Source of the DNA: Viridothelium virens
Taxonomy: Eukaryota; Ascomycota; Dothideomycetes; Trypetheliales; Trypetheliaceae
Assembly (NCBI GenBank): GCA_010094025.1
Contig: ML991797.1
Location: 1 to 64,000, forward strand
Reading direction: 5' to 3'
Length of the DNA stretch: 64,000 nt
Of the stretch, positions 1 through 11,574 are shown in pieces. The position numbers and the translations under genes were made by a program. Every line of letters starts with the position of its first letter. The first letter of the stretch is position 1. The notes under the pieces are model-generated. The model searched no databases. It worked only from the letters and a program-made list of their open reading frames with translations, and was not told the DNA's origin.

Positions 1-1112
1 TGAGCGTCCGCGCTCAGCACTAAGCACGCGAGGAAAGTAGCTGAGCCAGTTGAAAGGACTGTGTCTATAAAAGAAGTCGCACATCACCCTCTGGGTGAGG
101 ATTTCCTTGCGTTTTATTACAATACTGTACCTCACAGTTAGTTACGAGTCAATTGAACAAGTCCTTGTTCATTACAAGTTGTTCAAAGCTTAGTGACCTT
201 CTTACATACATTGGATCCTTGACACTCCGCTCCTACGTGAAAAAACCCTGAGACCATTCTACGTACCTGCTACAAGCTGTGCTTGTACCAGGGGTATAGG
301 CTCATAACAGGTATAAAAGAGTAAAATATCAGTTTAAAAAGAGCTGAAAAGGGAATGTTAAAAATTAGACCATCTATTATTTGGGTAATTAAATTTAATA
401 CACAAATCAAACCAGTACTGTAATCTTATTAACACTGCCACATCTACTTCACATTCTCCTTCCAATTCTATAGTCACCTCCTCATCATAATTTATGAGGT
501 CTGTATTATAAACCCATTAATAAGCCAAGTGGCCCTTACTGCCGAATAAAGGTCATTACATGGCAGTAGATGTCAAGCGAGATATCAAGGCTGAAGAGAG
601 ATATCAAAGAGCTGAGAAGAGGAATCAAGGGCATTCGGCCTAAGTGGCCGGTGTTTTACGTGCCTCTACGATATAGATAGAATGTAGGTGCGGGGTAATA
701 GGGATCTCGTTTCATTTACTTCCTGATTGCGCCATGGGGACGCTAAATTAGCTGCAGAAATTCGACTACAACAGAACAGAACAAAATTGATCTAGAGTAT
801 TAAGATAAACGTTGTGCTGGGGAATGGGCAGCCATCTCGGTGTCCAGCATAGGTTGATTGATTGATTGATTTCTTCCTACTCCCTATCAGGCCTAGCGCT
901 GAGGTTAATGCGGGGATCTAGCTTAGTAATTTCAGCATGCCTTCTAGCCTCCTACATTCCTGCTGAACCGTTCCCGGCTGTTTTCCCTCTGATTGCGAGC
1001 TCTAGGTTACGTTCTAGAGTGATGTTAGACGTCCTGCGTTACGTTACAGACGCTTTCCTCCATCCTTCGATCGTCCCGTCACTTCGCGTTACTCTTCTTT
1101 CTTTCTGCACCT
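1..1112. other. AT-rich non-coding region, possible old LTR-like fragment at left edge
   Basis: I see no credible gene here. The first ~240 bases contain a TATAAAA box (about 67-73) followed by a stretch that could be the leader part of a long terminal repeat cut by the window edge; no second copy is present in the window, so this is only a guess at an old, broken fragment. Bases 300-520 are very AT-rich. A short GATT microsatellite lies near 855-872. The last ~100 bases are pyrimidine-rich, as expected for the promoter of the gene that follows. Confidence 0.3.
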
Positions 1113-2795
1113 ATGGCTCCGCGACCTAACTCTGCTTTCACCAAAAGGAGTACGCGCCAATCTATAACTGATCCTCGAAAACAGCCCCCGGTTGTAGAGC
1201 CCACACGGAGTAGCGCGCGACTGCGGCAGAAACAATCATCGACTGCCAATGCACCTGCTTTTCAGGCGGCCGGGACGAGAAACAAGCGTCTGCAACAAGA
1301 CTCTAAAGCCAAAATCGACGAGCCAAGAGGTGTGCGCCCTACCAAACAGAGTACCAAACGCAATACCAAACGGAATGCCAAACGGAAGCGTCCACAGGAC
1401 TCCGAAACCAAATTCAAAGCCGAAGCTGAAGATGTGCGTCCTTCCAAAAAGCCCCGAGAACCCCTCCCCTCCGAGAGCAACGAGCAAAAGCTGTCTCCCC
1501 CTATGAATCCACTCTCTGAAAGGAATCTAAAACTGTTTAACTCGAAAGAAATGGATCTCGCAGCTGTTCTGGGCCACAAACGCACCTCGTCGCAGCGTTC
1601 TATAGGGCCATCGGAAACGGGAACAGAACGAACTCAGCGCTCTTCTAATACCAACGCTATTTACCGTCATAGGAATCTTGCGGCCGTCGAGATTCATATG
1701 CACGTCGAGCCACCTGACTATATCCAAGCCGCTATCAATCGCATATTTACCGCTGAGGTATCCACGGAGCGTCGATCCAAACTTCGCCTCACGGCTCAGG
1801 AACTCCGTGACAACTGCCTCCAAAATGTTGGTGCTTATGCCGGAGAGGATGACTTTATGAATTCACTCTGCACTGCCCTTAAGGCCTTAGGTCTAGAGAA
1901 CCTCTGTATCCATTGGAAAGCCGACTGGCAAGCGGAACTTAAGCCAGTGGCGCCCCCACAGTCACATTTCAATTCAAGATTCATATCTGGTACCCGTCAG
2001 CTAGAGGTCGACAACGTCTCAGCCCCATTGTCGACTGGCAAGCCGTCTATCTCTCGTGAATCTTCAATACCCAATACACCCATTCGTACACTACTTAGTG
2101 AACCTCCAGAGTCGAGCACGGCACCTACTGTAGCTTCGCCAGGATCCTTGATTAAGACTCCCCGCCCCGACATCTCAATAGGTATTCAAATTGCGGCTCT
2201 CATCTCTGATCTCTCATCTCAAAACCTTAATAAGGCCCAGGCCAGGAAATTCCTCACATGGCTCCAGAACAAGCTGGTGCAGCATAAGGCAGATAGGCCA
2301 TTTGAACCAATCCTGACTTCCGTACCCGCCCCACGCGCCTTAAATCTCGCCTTTCCATTTGCTGTTGTTGAGGGCAAAGCCTACTCGACCGGCAAACAAA
2401 TTTTCGAGGCAGAGAACCAAGCTGCAGTTTCTGCGGCGTGCGCATTGAAGATCCAGCTTACTCTGGATAACCTTGTCGATCGTGGAGCGACAGCTTCTTC
2501 CGACCCTCGGCTCACCACCAACACCACCACCACCTCCAATATCGACCCTCCCCTCTTCTTCGCCATCTGCACTCAAGGTCCTATCCATGAGCTCTGGGCC
2601 CATTGGACTGTCGTTGATGAAGATGGCGTTTGCACATTTGGATCGAAGCTTTTGGACAGCTGTAATGTCTTATTACTCCAGCAGGGGGAGGACTTTCTGG
2701 TGAGGCTTTATAATGTCGGCTGTTGGGGGTTGGGGCCATTTATGACATCGGTGGTGGAGCGGCTAGGGAAAGTGGCGGAGAAGGCACAGGCATAG
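1113..2795 (+). CDS. Fungal protein of unknown function with a possible PD-(D/E)XK-like core
   Basis: Single open frame of 560 residues starting with a clear ATG (CCTATGGCTCC). The first ~110 residues are basic and low-complexity with repeated KRNTKRNAKRKRP-type patches, a likely nuclear localisation signal. Residues about 125-350 are polar and probably disordered. The C-terminal ~200 residues look folded: FPFAVVEGKAYSTGKQ followed by EAENQAAVSAA resembles the E-x-K strand and following helix of fungal PD-(D/E)XK-like proteins of unknown function; then comes FAICTQGPIHELWAHW, a conserved-looking block. I know of similar uncharacterised fungal proteins but cannot name a tested function, and a nuclease activity is only a hypothesis. 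The gene stands alone in a gene-poor AT-rich area and has no visible intron. Confidence 0.7.
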   Translation: MAPRPNSAFTKRSTRQSITDPRKQPPVVEPTRSSARLRQKQSSTANAPAFQAAGTRNKRLQQDSKAKIDEPRGVRPTKQSTKRNTKRNAKRKRPQDSETKFKAEAEDVRPSKKPREPLPSESNEQKLSPPMNPLSERNLKLFNSKEMDLAAVLGHKRTSSQRSIGPSETGTERTQRSSNTNAIYRHRNLAAVEIHMHVEPPDYIQAAINRIFTAEVSTERRSKLRLTAQELRDNCLQNVGAYAGEDDFMNSLCTALKALGLENLCIHWKADWQAELKPVAPPQSHFNSRFISGTRQLEVDNVSAPLSTGKPSISRESSIPNTPIRTLLSEPPESSTAPTVASPGSLIKTPRPDISIGIQIAALISDLSSQNLNKAQARKFLTWLQNKLVQHKADRPFEPILTSVPAPRALNLAFPFAVVEGKAYSTGKQIFEAENQAAVSAACALKIQLTLDNLVDRGATASSDPRLTTNTTTTSNIDPPLFFAICTQGPIHELWAHWTVVDEDGVCTFGSKLLDSCNVLLLQQGEDFLVRLYNVGCWGLGPFMTSVVERLGKVAEKAQA

Positions 2796-5491
2796 ATAAA
2801 AATTAGTGGAGTTCACATGTGCGGAATCGAGCAAGTTTTCTATTCTCTCGGCAGATCAGGCAGATCAGGGAGCGAACAATTCCCACGCTGTATTCCTCAA
2901 TAGCTGTGATATCGCCTCTACTTTACGTTGGGGCATCAGCATCCCAGGCCAGACAACTAGAGAGCTTGATCTGTTCACCTTGGCGCACTTTTGTACATGC
3001 ACACTGAGTAATGTAAATACTAAGTAATAGTAACGTAGTAACGTAGATTTTATCATAGTAATAGTAAATGTAATAGTAAATACATTATAATTTACTATTT
3101 CTTACAGCACTGGATCCGCACTCGACCCATCCTTGGCCATGGCTGAACAAATGTATCATTCCCATTTTCCCCCCTGCTCCATGGGCCCATCGCCGATACT
3201 ATGAGCGTTGACTCCGTTGAGGGCCTCCAAGGCTCCAAACTTGGAAGGTGCCGAAGACTTATATAAATGGTGAACGAAACCTCTCGAGGGAAGGAAAAAG
3301 CGACCGAATTTGCCACCAACCACCCAAACAACAACAAATACCTCTCATGTCATATGTTTTGGGGTTTGACAGTAAATGTTTGGATTCCTGCTGTGCTAAT
3401 ATCGGACAATAATCTCTCTGGGCAGTAAAACCATGAAAATAATGAGAGGTGAGAGGAGATAGGGCAGAGAATAGGGGAGATGGTCTGTGTCAAAATCGGT
3501 CGGTTCTTCCTTGCCTGAAGAAATACTCATCCTATCCTTTAATTCACTTGCGATCTTGTGATTTAAACCTAAACTTCACCCCTAGTCTCCACGGATTGCA
3601 GAATATCTAAATTGAGAACCCATGGAGAACCCATGCGTTATCTGCATCGCTTAATTAGCTATTCATTTAGTATGGAGAACGTACTAATGGAATTTGAGCT
3701 GGCGGCTGCGTAAGCGCAGCGTAGTAATTCAAAAAGAAGGATGAAATGAAGCTACGCCCAATAGCAGCAAGACTGGCTCTCTCAGTCATTTTATTGCGGT
3801 GTATACTTCACAATGCAACCTATTAGCTGAACTTGCGGAAGATCTGATTTCAACTGGCTTGTTTTGGGGGCATCCTGGGTAAATTAATATCTTCTCGCAG
3901 ATCCTGAGACGCGTAAGTCGTAAGAACAGCTCTATGGACCTATCATGGTGTCAGTTTTGAGATGGATCAGGTTTCATTTAAGAGCTGGCAAAGATTAAAA
4001 GAGGCTTTATTTATCTGGGGTGTGTGATGTTACCCAATTAAGAGAAGTTGACTCCAATTAAGTTTAGATAAGATAAAGGGTACGTACGGAGTACACTTAC
4101 CCAATCGGCGATTAGTATCAAAACCTGCCCAAACCAGAACAGTTTTCCCCAAATTGTGATGTTGTAGTATACAACTAGATCGGAGGAAACAACTCAATTG
4201 ACCTATCTAGGTCGCCTGGGGTGCAGGCTACCATATAGACCTCCCTTGATAAAGGTGAGGGCGAAGAGAAATTAGGATCTACTACGGGGCGTGAGGATCT
4301 ACATGAAGGGATCCGAGCGCGCGTGAGATGTGGTAAACACCACCTCCGAGGCTATCTTGATTGGATACTACTCCATGAACAACATCAAATTGGCAAATAG
4401 CAAATTCAGCCACCGATTCCTTAGAACAAGAATTACCAGGTTTAGAAACTGTTTCCAGGGCATTATATATAAAGATACATGTTGCTAAATTGCTTCTTCA
4501 ATTCTTTACAGCGCTTGATCATACACCTCAGCTAGCTTACCATAGTTTGCGTAAATTAGTGTGTTGATAGGTGCTTTAGTTCCAGTACCTCCTCTCTTTC
4601 TTGTAATGCTCAAGTAACAACAGCCGTTGCACTATGTATTATTGGCCAGCAACACTGCAAGATTATTGCTCTCACCGGCATATTATCTATTTAATGTTTT
4701 GAAGATATACTTTCTCCAAAGCTGGACGGTGTTATTTTCGACATCAGCCGAAGTGCGGGCGCCGTATCACCATCTGTGTACATCGCCTGTGTCTGTCCTT
4801 GTACCCATGACAAACCCAATTCTTTTCTTCAATGGATGAATGTTATTTTATGCTTAAATTAACCCACAGAGGATCAAGCGCTGTCATTTTTTCAACAAGT
4901 TGGATTCACACCAGGACTTTTAAGGATTATACTAGGGATTCTGTGAAAGAAAACTCCAGCATAATATAGAGTACAGACTTAGAACACCTTAGCTATCAAG
5001 AGCCTTTTCCCTTTGCGGGACCAAATTGCATTGGGAAGATTGGTTAGAGACGCTGGTTCTAAGGGTAGGATCCGTGTGCGAATTACGTATGTACTCACAC
5101 GTCAAGTCACCCTCTTCGCTTATCTCTAATGATCAAAGCGGCAGTGATTTCGTGGCCGTTTGAAATACTCGAGACACTGCTCGAATTTTGGTTGGGTCAA
5201 GGCACCCCTGCATGGCGCCTTGTACAGTGTACTGAGTGTAGTCACCCGCTTTAGGTTTCATATACTTTGGTAGACTTGCCCATCCTCATACGAACGGACC
5301 AAAGAAAGAAATTGAGGACCTCATAGGACTGTTCGTATGAGCCCTTACCCAGTGTTTCTTACTTATTTGTCTTTCCTACATATTCTATTGACGTTCCTTC
5401 TCTTGCAAAATACTTTCAGCGTACCAGAACAGACTCCTTTTACGAGTAGGCGGAAGTTGTACAAGTCTTCGACGACCGTGCGATTATCAAT
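2796..5491. other. AT-rich non-coding region
   Basis: About 2.7 kb without a convincing gene. Bases 3005-3095 are a TAATAGTAA-type simple sequence. Short frames occur (for example near 4627-4839) but lack protein-like composition. A stretch near 4450-4560 with TATATAAAG could be a promoter or an old repeat fragment; I cannot decide. Confidence 0.4.
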
Positions 5492-6004
5492 ATGCTCCTG
5501 AACAGCCTCCCTGCATCGAGTATCTTCGCTTTAAGGCAGAATGGATTTCTCACCTTCTACAAAGCGGCGACTCTACCTACGATCTACCTTACGGCCCTTG
5601 CCAGTCGCCGCGCATTCTCACGATACTTATTGAATAAGAAATTTATGGGCGAGCGTAGGACTATCGGTCCACAACCTCAGCAATTACCGCCACAGAGAGC
5701 TGTCACCAATAATTTGAGCTTGTTACGGAATCGCGATAGCTCCCAGCACTATGGGTACTATAGAAAATCCCAACAACACTATCGCCCACCGCGCAATGAT
5801 CATAAAGGACAGCAGCGAGATACTGAAAATGATATATGGGAGGAATGGCCAAAAACCTCATTTCTGGTATCTGCTATTCTTGGGGTCTATTGCAAGTATG
5901 ATCATAATCAGTATTTCGCCAATCTAGTCGCGGATTGTGTAATGGCTAAGAGGCAGCACGACGGCCAAGAGAAATCCAGAACAGACAATGTTCGAGTAAA
6001 ATAG
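5492..6004 (+). CDS. Doubtful small hypothetical protein
   Basis: An ATG-initiated frame of 170 residues. It begins with a hydrophobic stretch (residues ~1-40), then a Gln/Arg/Tyr-rich middle and no recognisable domain. I do not recognise it. It could be a real orphan protein or a chance frame in AT-rich DNA; no splice signals or neighbours help to decide. Confidence 0.22.
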   Translation: MLLNSLPASSIFALRQNGFLTFYKAATLPTIYLTALASRRAFSRYLLNKKFMGERRTIGPQPQQLPPQRAVTNNLSLLRNRDSSQHYGYYRKSQQHYRPPRNDHKGQQRDTENDIWEEWPKTSFLVSAILGVYCKYDHNQYFANLVADCVMAKRQHDGQEKSRTDNVRVK

Positions 6005-7092
6005 CCACCGAAAGTCAATCGAATTGCTAAATCTTAGCCGAATGATTTTATGAAGCTCATTGTCCAGGTATGCCAGTACAGCTTTAGGTTGTTGTATCTT
6101 CGTTGAAGCGTCAATTTGCTGATTTACAGGCGGGCGGAATAGATGCGTCTGCCTCGATTGCGGAAATGTTGACTTTGGAGTATGCATTAGCATGGGAAGA
6201 TCGCGAAAAAGAAAAAGACCAGATATATTGCTTATCACTGTTCTCCTCTCACTTGTTCAGCATTGCCTCTGCAATTGCGCACAGACACAGACGACTTTTT
6301 TTACAGTCATAATCTCCTGATAGAGGGTATCCGTGAAAACCAAACTCTCTTCTCGACCCAGATCGACAAGGAATATATACTAAATCAAGGCTATAGAGAC
6401 TTTTAAGTAACCATCAACCTAAGAAACCCCTGGCCAGATCATCAAATTCACTCTCATTTAGACTTACTAAGATCTATTATCTTTGTAATACCTTGGGTAG
6501 AGTTATTCGGTAATCTCTAGCGGCCGCGTCGTCTCCGAGACTGAAGGTGAGTGATCCGGACTCCTCTTCGATTCCGTATGATCTTATCGTGTTTTCCAAA
6601 CTGCTTGCTGAAATTCAGATATTTGAGCATTCCCTTTATTGAGGAGTGTACTGCAGACATTTGCTGTAGTCGGCGGAATACACAGCTGCTGTGCCGTACT
6701 CTACCCCACAGACACGCCAAGCTGATCAACCTCCAAGGTTCCCCGCTTTCTTGGATCTGCATCTCAGGCATCCCCTCCAGCTGGGCCCATCCAGCCAGAT
6801 CCACCAGAAGGTAGCGATCTGTATACATACGGTGAGCAAGTACATATCTCAGCCAACGCATGGTTCGCAAGCATCTCCCTTGTCCGATATCCCATTCGAG
6901 CTTCCAGAACCAGTCCCGAGGTTGTGGAGCTGTGAGCCGCGCCCCCCAGATGCATGAAAGATTATGATGTCCAGATAAATGTCTGAAGTACAAAAACAAT
7001 GAAATTCCTTTTGTCTCTCATTTGAGAACTCTCCATCTTCTTTCGTCACATCTTCCTTTATCGTAACCACTCTTTTGCAATCATCCGTCAAG
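6005..7092. other. Intergenic region upstream of the JEN-type permease
   Basis: No convincing gene. A frame of 160 codons on the minus strand (6517-6999) contains Trp-rich sequence but has no ATG near its start and no recognised domain. The last ~100 bases before 7093 are pyrimidine-rich and probably hold the promoter and leader of the permease gene. Confidence 0.4.
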
Positions 7093-8803
7093 ATGCGGAA
7101 CCACATGGCCGCCGGGTGGTTCTATTCCCCCAAACAAATAGTTCGCTACTTCCTTACTCGTCCCACCTCCCTCAAACCCCCTCGGAGCCGCTTGAGAAAC
7201 CCCATTAGCGTTCTCAGCGAGCTTGATCGCCATCAATGGCTGATGTTCTCGGTAGGATTTTGTGCCTGGATGTGGGATGCCTTTGACTTCTTCACCGTCT
7301 CTCTCACAGTCACCGAGATTGCGGCTGACTTTGGAGAGTCCAACTCTGATGTGTCGTGGGGTATCACCGTGACTTTAATGCTACGGTCTGTAGGCGCGCT
7401 GATCTTTGGGAGTCTTGCAGACCGGTATGGAAGGAAGTGGCCAGTCATCTTCAACCTAACCGCGTTCATCATCTTAGAGCTCGCATCAGGATTTACAAAC
7501 AGTCTGACCCAATTCTTGGCTGTGAGGAGTTTATACGGGATCGCGATGGGGTAAGCTCACTTTCTTCACGTTTACTGCGATGTTTGTGGCTGCTTTTTGT
7601 TCCCTCGTCCCAGTGTCTTACTGACGAGCATGTTTCAGTGGACTCCTTGGCCCTGCAGCTGCCACTGCTCTCGAAGACATCCCTTACGAAGCCCGTGGTA
7701 TCCTTTCGGGCCTGTTTCAAGAAGCGTACGCTGTCGGCTATCTTATGGCGGCGCTATTCTATCGTGCCCTCGTCCCCACGACCTCCCATGGATGGCGCAG
7801 CCTTTTCTGGTTCGGAGCCGGTCCTCCCGTGCTCATTATTATTTTCCGGCTTTGCCTCCCTGAGACAAACGCCTTCCAGGTTATGAAAGCCGAGCGAGAG
7901 GCAAAACTTGCTGCCGAGAAGGCGGGAACCAGAGTAGTCGGAGACGGGATACAAGAAGAATCAATGGCAGGAGTGCAAACCGCTGGAGATGTGGAGCGGA
8001 AAGGGATCAAAGCTTTCCTCTCTGAGGCTGGCCGTGCCTTCCGAGCAAACTGGTTTCTGATTATCTATATGATTGTTCTGATGTCTGGCTATAATGCCTG
8101 TAGCCATGGTAGCCAGGATTTTTATCCGACATTCTTGAAAGACCAAGCTGGATTTGGTGCAACAGATGTTACTGTCATCACCGTCGTTGGACAGATCGGC
8201 TGCACCATTGGCGCTTGTGTCTTCGGCTACCTATCTACTTTTGTGGGACGAAGGCTGATCATGATGACGGCTTGCGTATTTGGAGGCGCTTTGATTCCTG
8301 CGTATATTCTCCCAAGAAACATGAGTCTAGTAGCCTCCTCGTTCTTTCAGCAATTCTTTGTCGGTGCGGTCTGGGGACCGATTCCAATACATCTCATCGA
8401 GCTTTCGCCGCCTGCTATGCGCTCATTGGTCGTGGGCTTGACATATCAGTTGGGCAACCTTGCATCTTCAGCTTCAGCGACGATTCAAGGGAAGATTGGT
8501 GAAAAACATCCGTTACCGCCTTTGGCTACCGGTGTGAAGAGATATGACTACGGCATTGTGATTGCAGAGTTCATGGGAGGTGTTTTTGCTTACCAGTTCT
8601 TCTTCTTGTTCCTCGGACCGGAGATGAGCGAGGATGAGAAGGAAGAAATGGCGCAAGAGGCTAAGGAGTTTGAGAGATTGAGAGCCGAAGGAAGGAGTCT
8701 GGCAGAGATAGGAGCGAGTCGTGTCAACACAAAGGACTCCGACTCGGACGAGAAAGCAGCCGGAGAGGTCGAGCATGTTGAGCATCCAGTTGAGACGGTG
8801 TGA
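7093..8803 (+). CDS. JEN-family monocarboxylate permease (MFS)
   Basis: Two exons: 7093-7550 and 7639-8803, with an 88-bp intron (GTAAGC...TTTCAG) that joins ATGGG to TGGACTCC and restores IAMGGLLGPAAATALEDI. The product is 540 residues with 12 predicted membrane segments. The JEN signature N-x-x-S/T-H-x-S-Q-D-x-x-x-T is present exactly as NACSHGSQDFYPT, and the MFS motif LADRYGRK follows the second helix. The N-terminal block SELDRHQWLMF and the acidic C-terminal tail also fit the family. JEN proteins import lactate, pyruvate or dicarboxylates with protons at the plasma membrane; the substrate cannot be fixed here. An ATG at 7093 is chosen because the upstream in-frame codon is only TTG. Confidence 0.92.
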
Positions 8804-9309
8804 TTCGAAGGTCGTACGCTTGGTAAGCAAGGGTATCTTTTGCCTCTATTCGCCCCTGGTTTCTGCTCTTCGCTAGGCTACAACAATACAATCGCCCTCC
8901 TGGAAAGGGTTATTCTGATGGTTAGGACTGTACAATAGGCAAATGAATGTGCTTGGATCCATTATATCATGTGATTCATGTAGTGCTGGACTATAAGCAA
9001 CAGCTCCACGTGTGCAAGCCGTATTTTTGTAGGCGGCAACAAGACATATCCGTGCCTTCCTACGAACCCTTAGAGGAAACGAAGAAGTGCTTGGGAGATG
9101 CATCATCAGAGCCATCTCTTGGACCGATTCAACAACTGAATACATGTGCCAGGTTAAAGAAGTACACGTCGCAGTCTGGCATCATAAAGCGTGGTCGAGT
9201 ATCGTTGTCAACATCGTGAAGGTCTCCTAGAATGTTGCGCGTTCACTGCTTTTTGCGCCAATTCGTCGAACAAGTCTAACTTTATACCGAAATATATTAT
9301 ATGGCACCG
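8804..9309. other. Intergenic region
   Basis: About 500 bases downstream of the permease stop. It probably holds its 3' untranslated region; I see no gene or clear repeat. Confidence 0.4.
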
Positions 9310-9913
9310 TTAGACGTCATTGTCCCAATCAAATTCGATATAAGAAGCGAAGTCTTCCTCGACTTTGTTGAGGTGAAAGCCTTCTTCAAAGCTCCTACAT
9401 GAAACTTCTATAGGCAGTTCATGAACCGATTCCAGACGGGCAAGTCCGCCGCCTCGAATAAGGCCATTTAACGTGCTCGGCATTGCTGCAGCATCTAATG
9501 TCGAGTATTCTCTATTATTTGACAGCTCGATTCAACCATGCCGACCCATTCCCAAGCCACAGGACAACATAAACGATAATTTTCTGCGAGATTTTCGACG
9601 CGAAGTTTCTAATGGTAGGACAGACCATTACTGGTGTTGTATTGGACTGACTCTGTATTGGCCATTCCTGGGTCTCTGTATTTGCTGGCATTGCGACGCA
9701 AGCAACTTAAACTGCTTATTATAGCAAAGTCTAACATCTTAACAAAGATTTGGAGTACTATCTTGTATGGTGTAAATGCGCATTTTCATTCTGCACCTAT
9801 CTGACAGCGATTTCTGCATACAAGATCCCAAAGTCATGACCATCACGATGGACGCCATCCATTCGATAGAACACCGCTTTGCTCTGGAGACTGTGGCGAG
9901 AATGAATGGCCAT
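9310..9913 (-). pseudogene. Orphan exon-like frames of an unrecognised gene
   Basis: On the minus strand, the frame ending at 9310 (TAA) gives a protein-like tail: LARLESVHELPIEVSCR followed by an acidic Asp/Glu/Phe-rich end finishing in DFASYIEFDWDNDV. It opens only after a stop near 9545. Further upstream, an ATG at 9913 starts a short protein-like stretch including FYRMDGVHRDGHDFGILY. I could not connect the two with clear splice sites, so this may be a decayed gene or a gene with small exons that I failed to model. Composition suggests real coding ancestry, but no family is recognised. Confidence 0.3.
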
Positions 9914-10674
9914 ATTTGATGAGTTGAGGTCGCTCGGACTTCGGGGAGTATGCTTCGTTGAGGTGGTAGATCCTGGGTGACTGTAAATTTGGGATCGCTA
10001 CACGGCGACGCGCATAGTGACTCGGGGGTTCGAAACCGGAAGCATAGAGAATCAATAGGTGGATGATAATTGAGCCTGAAATCCCATGCGTAGATGCGAT
10101 ACAACCGAGTAAGATCATTTCGATGTTCTCTCCGTTTGGGGAGTGATGTTCCTGTGATGGCTGAACTGCTGGAGCGGTATGGATGCGTGACAGCACTTAG
10201 TTACTCTCCCACCAAAAGAACCACAGAGACAGTGGGGATGATGGACTGCTCATAGACGACGAACTTCATTCCTCAAAAAACACCAAGTCGAGTTTTGGTG
10301 AATTGGTGCTGTAGACACGCGGAAGTCGCTCGAACGCGAGAAAAATAATAGATGTAGCAGCACGAAAAAGGGAGTCCAATCTACGGAAAGCGTCGAGTTC
10401 AAGTGATTCTGACATAGAAATTGCGCTGGCAGTAAGCGAAGACTCTACTCTGTGGCGTATATGGATGCTGTTGCATACGCAACTCCCGGAATTGCAGCGA
10501 CCCCTGAATGGCCTTTGGGAAAAAAGTGTCCGCTTACTGGCGCAGCAAAATTGCCGGGGGATGGACAAACACTTTGGTCCTAACACATAGTTTAGCATCT
10601 CATGCTTAATTTTTCGTGCATATCAACTCACGGCTATTCTAGCTCTATGAACTTCCTAGATGGAGAGGACTAGT
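9914..10674. other. Intergenic region without recognised gene
   Basis: Several short frames exist on the minus strand (for example 9843-10196, Pro/Ser/His-rich), but none has a good start plus a recognisable domain. It may include decayed upstream exons of the frame at 9310-9913. Confidence 0.3.
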
Positions 10675-10905
10675 AAGAGGACCGATGAAAGGACCGATGA
10701 AAGGGCCGATGAAAGGGCCGATGAAAGAGCCGATGAGAGGACCGATGAGAGCACTAGTAGATAGGAGAGCAATACATGAGAGGACAATGGGTGAGAGGAC
10801 AATACATGAGAGAGTAATCGACGAGAGAACTGTTGAGAGATTGGTGAGAGATTGATGAGAGATTGATGAGAGAACCGATAGATGAGAGAACCGAACATGT
10901 GCGAG
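10675..10905. repeat. 12-bp minisatellite grading into degenerate GATGAGAG repeats
   Basis: Bases 10675-10752 carry about six copies of a 12-bp unit of the form GGACCGATGAAA, with G/A changes between copies. To the right, up to about 10905, the repeats become irregular 12-18 bp units of the form GATGAGAGAACC or GTGAGAGGACAATA. On the minus strand this yields a meaningless Leu/Ser-rich translation. Confidence 0.75.
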
Positions 10906-10984
10906 AGCGCCGAGAGAGGGCCAAATGCGTATGAGAAAGAATCAAGTGGAGCGGAGAGTGGGTGCAAGAGAGATAACTGGATGG

Positions 10985-11275
10985 AGAGATAGATCTCTTT
11001 TCACCTCTGACTCCCTTGAAGCAGCAGGGCAACCAGAGGATGCTTTTTCTTCTCTCTTCTCTTTCTTCTGACTGCCTCAGAGCAGTAGAGCGATGAGGGG
11101 ATGCCTTTTCCCCCTTTCTTCTGACTGTATCAGAGCCGCGGACAAGCGATACATTGAGCTGTGGGCATAGATGTAGCGGTGAAGGGTAGCTCTGCCTCTT
11201 CAATGAGGCGTGCCTCTGCTGGAATATAGCAGAGGAATCAGGGGATGCTTTTTCTTTTTCTTTTTCTTGTTTCTG
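10985..11275. repeat. Diverged tandem repeat of a ~70-140 bp unit
   Basis: Three diverged copies share the pattern TCTGACTG..TCAGAGCAGTAGAGCGATGAGGGGATGC followed by a pyrimidine tract; the GGATGC plus pyrimidine ends fall near 11037, 11097 and 11242. Unit length varies. No gene is apparent; the open frame on the minus strand is a by-product of the repeats. Confidence 0.5.
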
Positions 11276-11456
11276 CAACAGGAGATCAGTCTCAGAGATA
11301 TAATCAATGGGAAAGGATGTACTCACCTTGCTAAGAAATGCTGCAAAAATGATCGCAAATTAAAAATTAAAAAGAACGATACCTAAAAAAGAGTAAGTAC
11401 AAACGAAAGACACAGAGTGGAGAAAAAGAATATTAGTAAGTATACTATTAGTATAC

Positions 11457-11570
11457 TTAAAAACTGCCACCCACCTCCCCTATCTGCTCCAACTGCTCCT
11501 CCTCCGCCATCTCCGCCCTCAGCTCCTCAACTCGGCGGGCTAAGCCTCCCGCATTGTCCTTGTTGCTGTC
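11457..11570 (-). pseudogene. Small coding relic, possibly the C-terminal tail of a transposase-like protein
   Basis: On the minus strand a short frame reads ARRVEELRAEMAEEEQLEQ and then ends at a TAA (11457-11459) after GEVGGSF. An acidic coiled-coil end of this sort is common in fungal DNA-transposon proteins, but the stretch is too short to assign. It abuts the tandem repeat that follows, and the frame is closed by a stop about 38 codons upstream of its end. Treat as a low-confidence relic. Confidence 0.25.
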
Positions 11571-11574
11571 TGGA

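Noticed and set aside
1-300. Long terminal repeat of a retroelement at the left edge
   Set aside because: Only a TATA box and general look support it; no boundaries, second copy or internal region can be seen, so it is kept only as a note.
10754-11326. 190-codon minus-strand frame
   Set aside because: Lies within tandem repeats and its translation is just the repeat unit.
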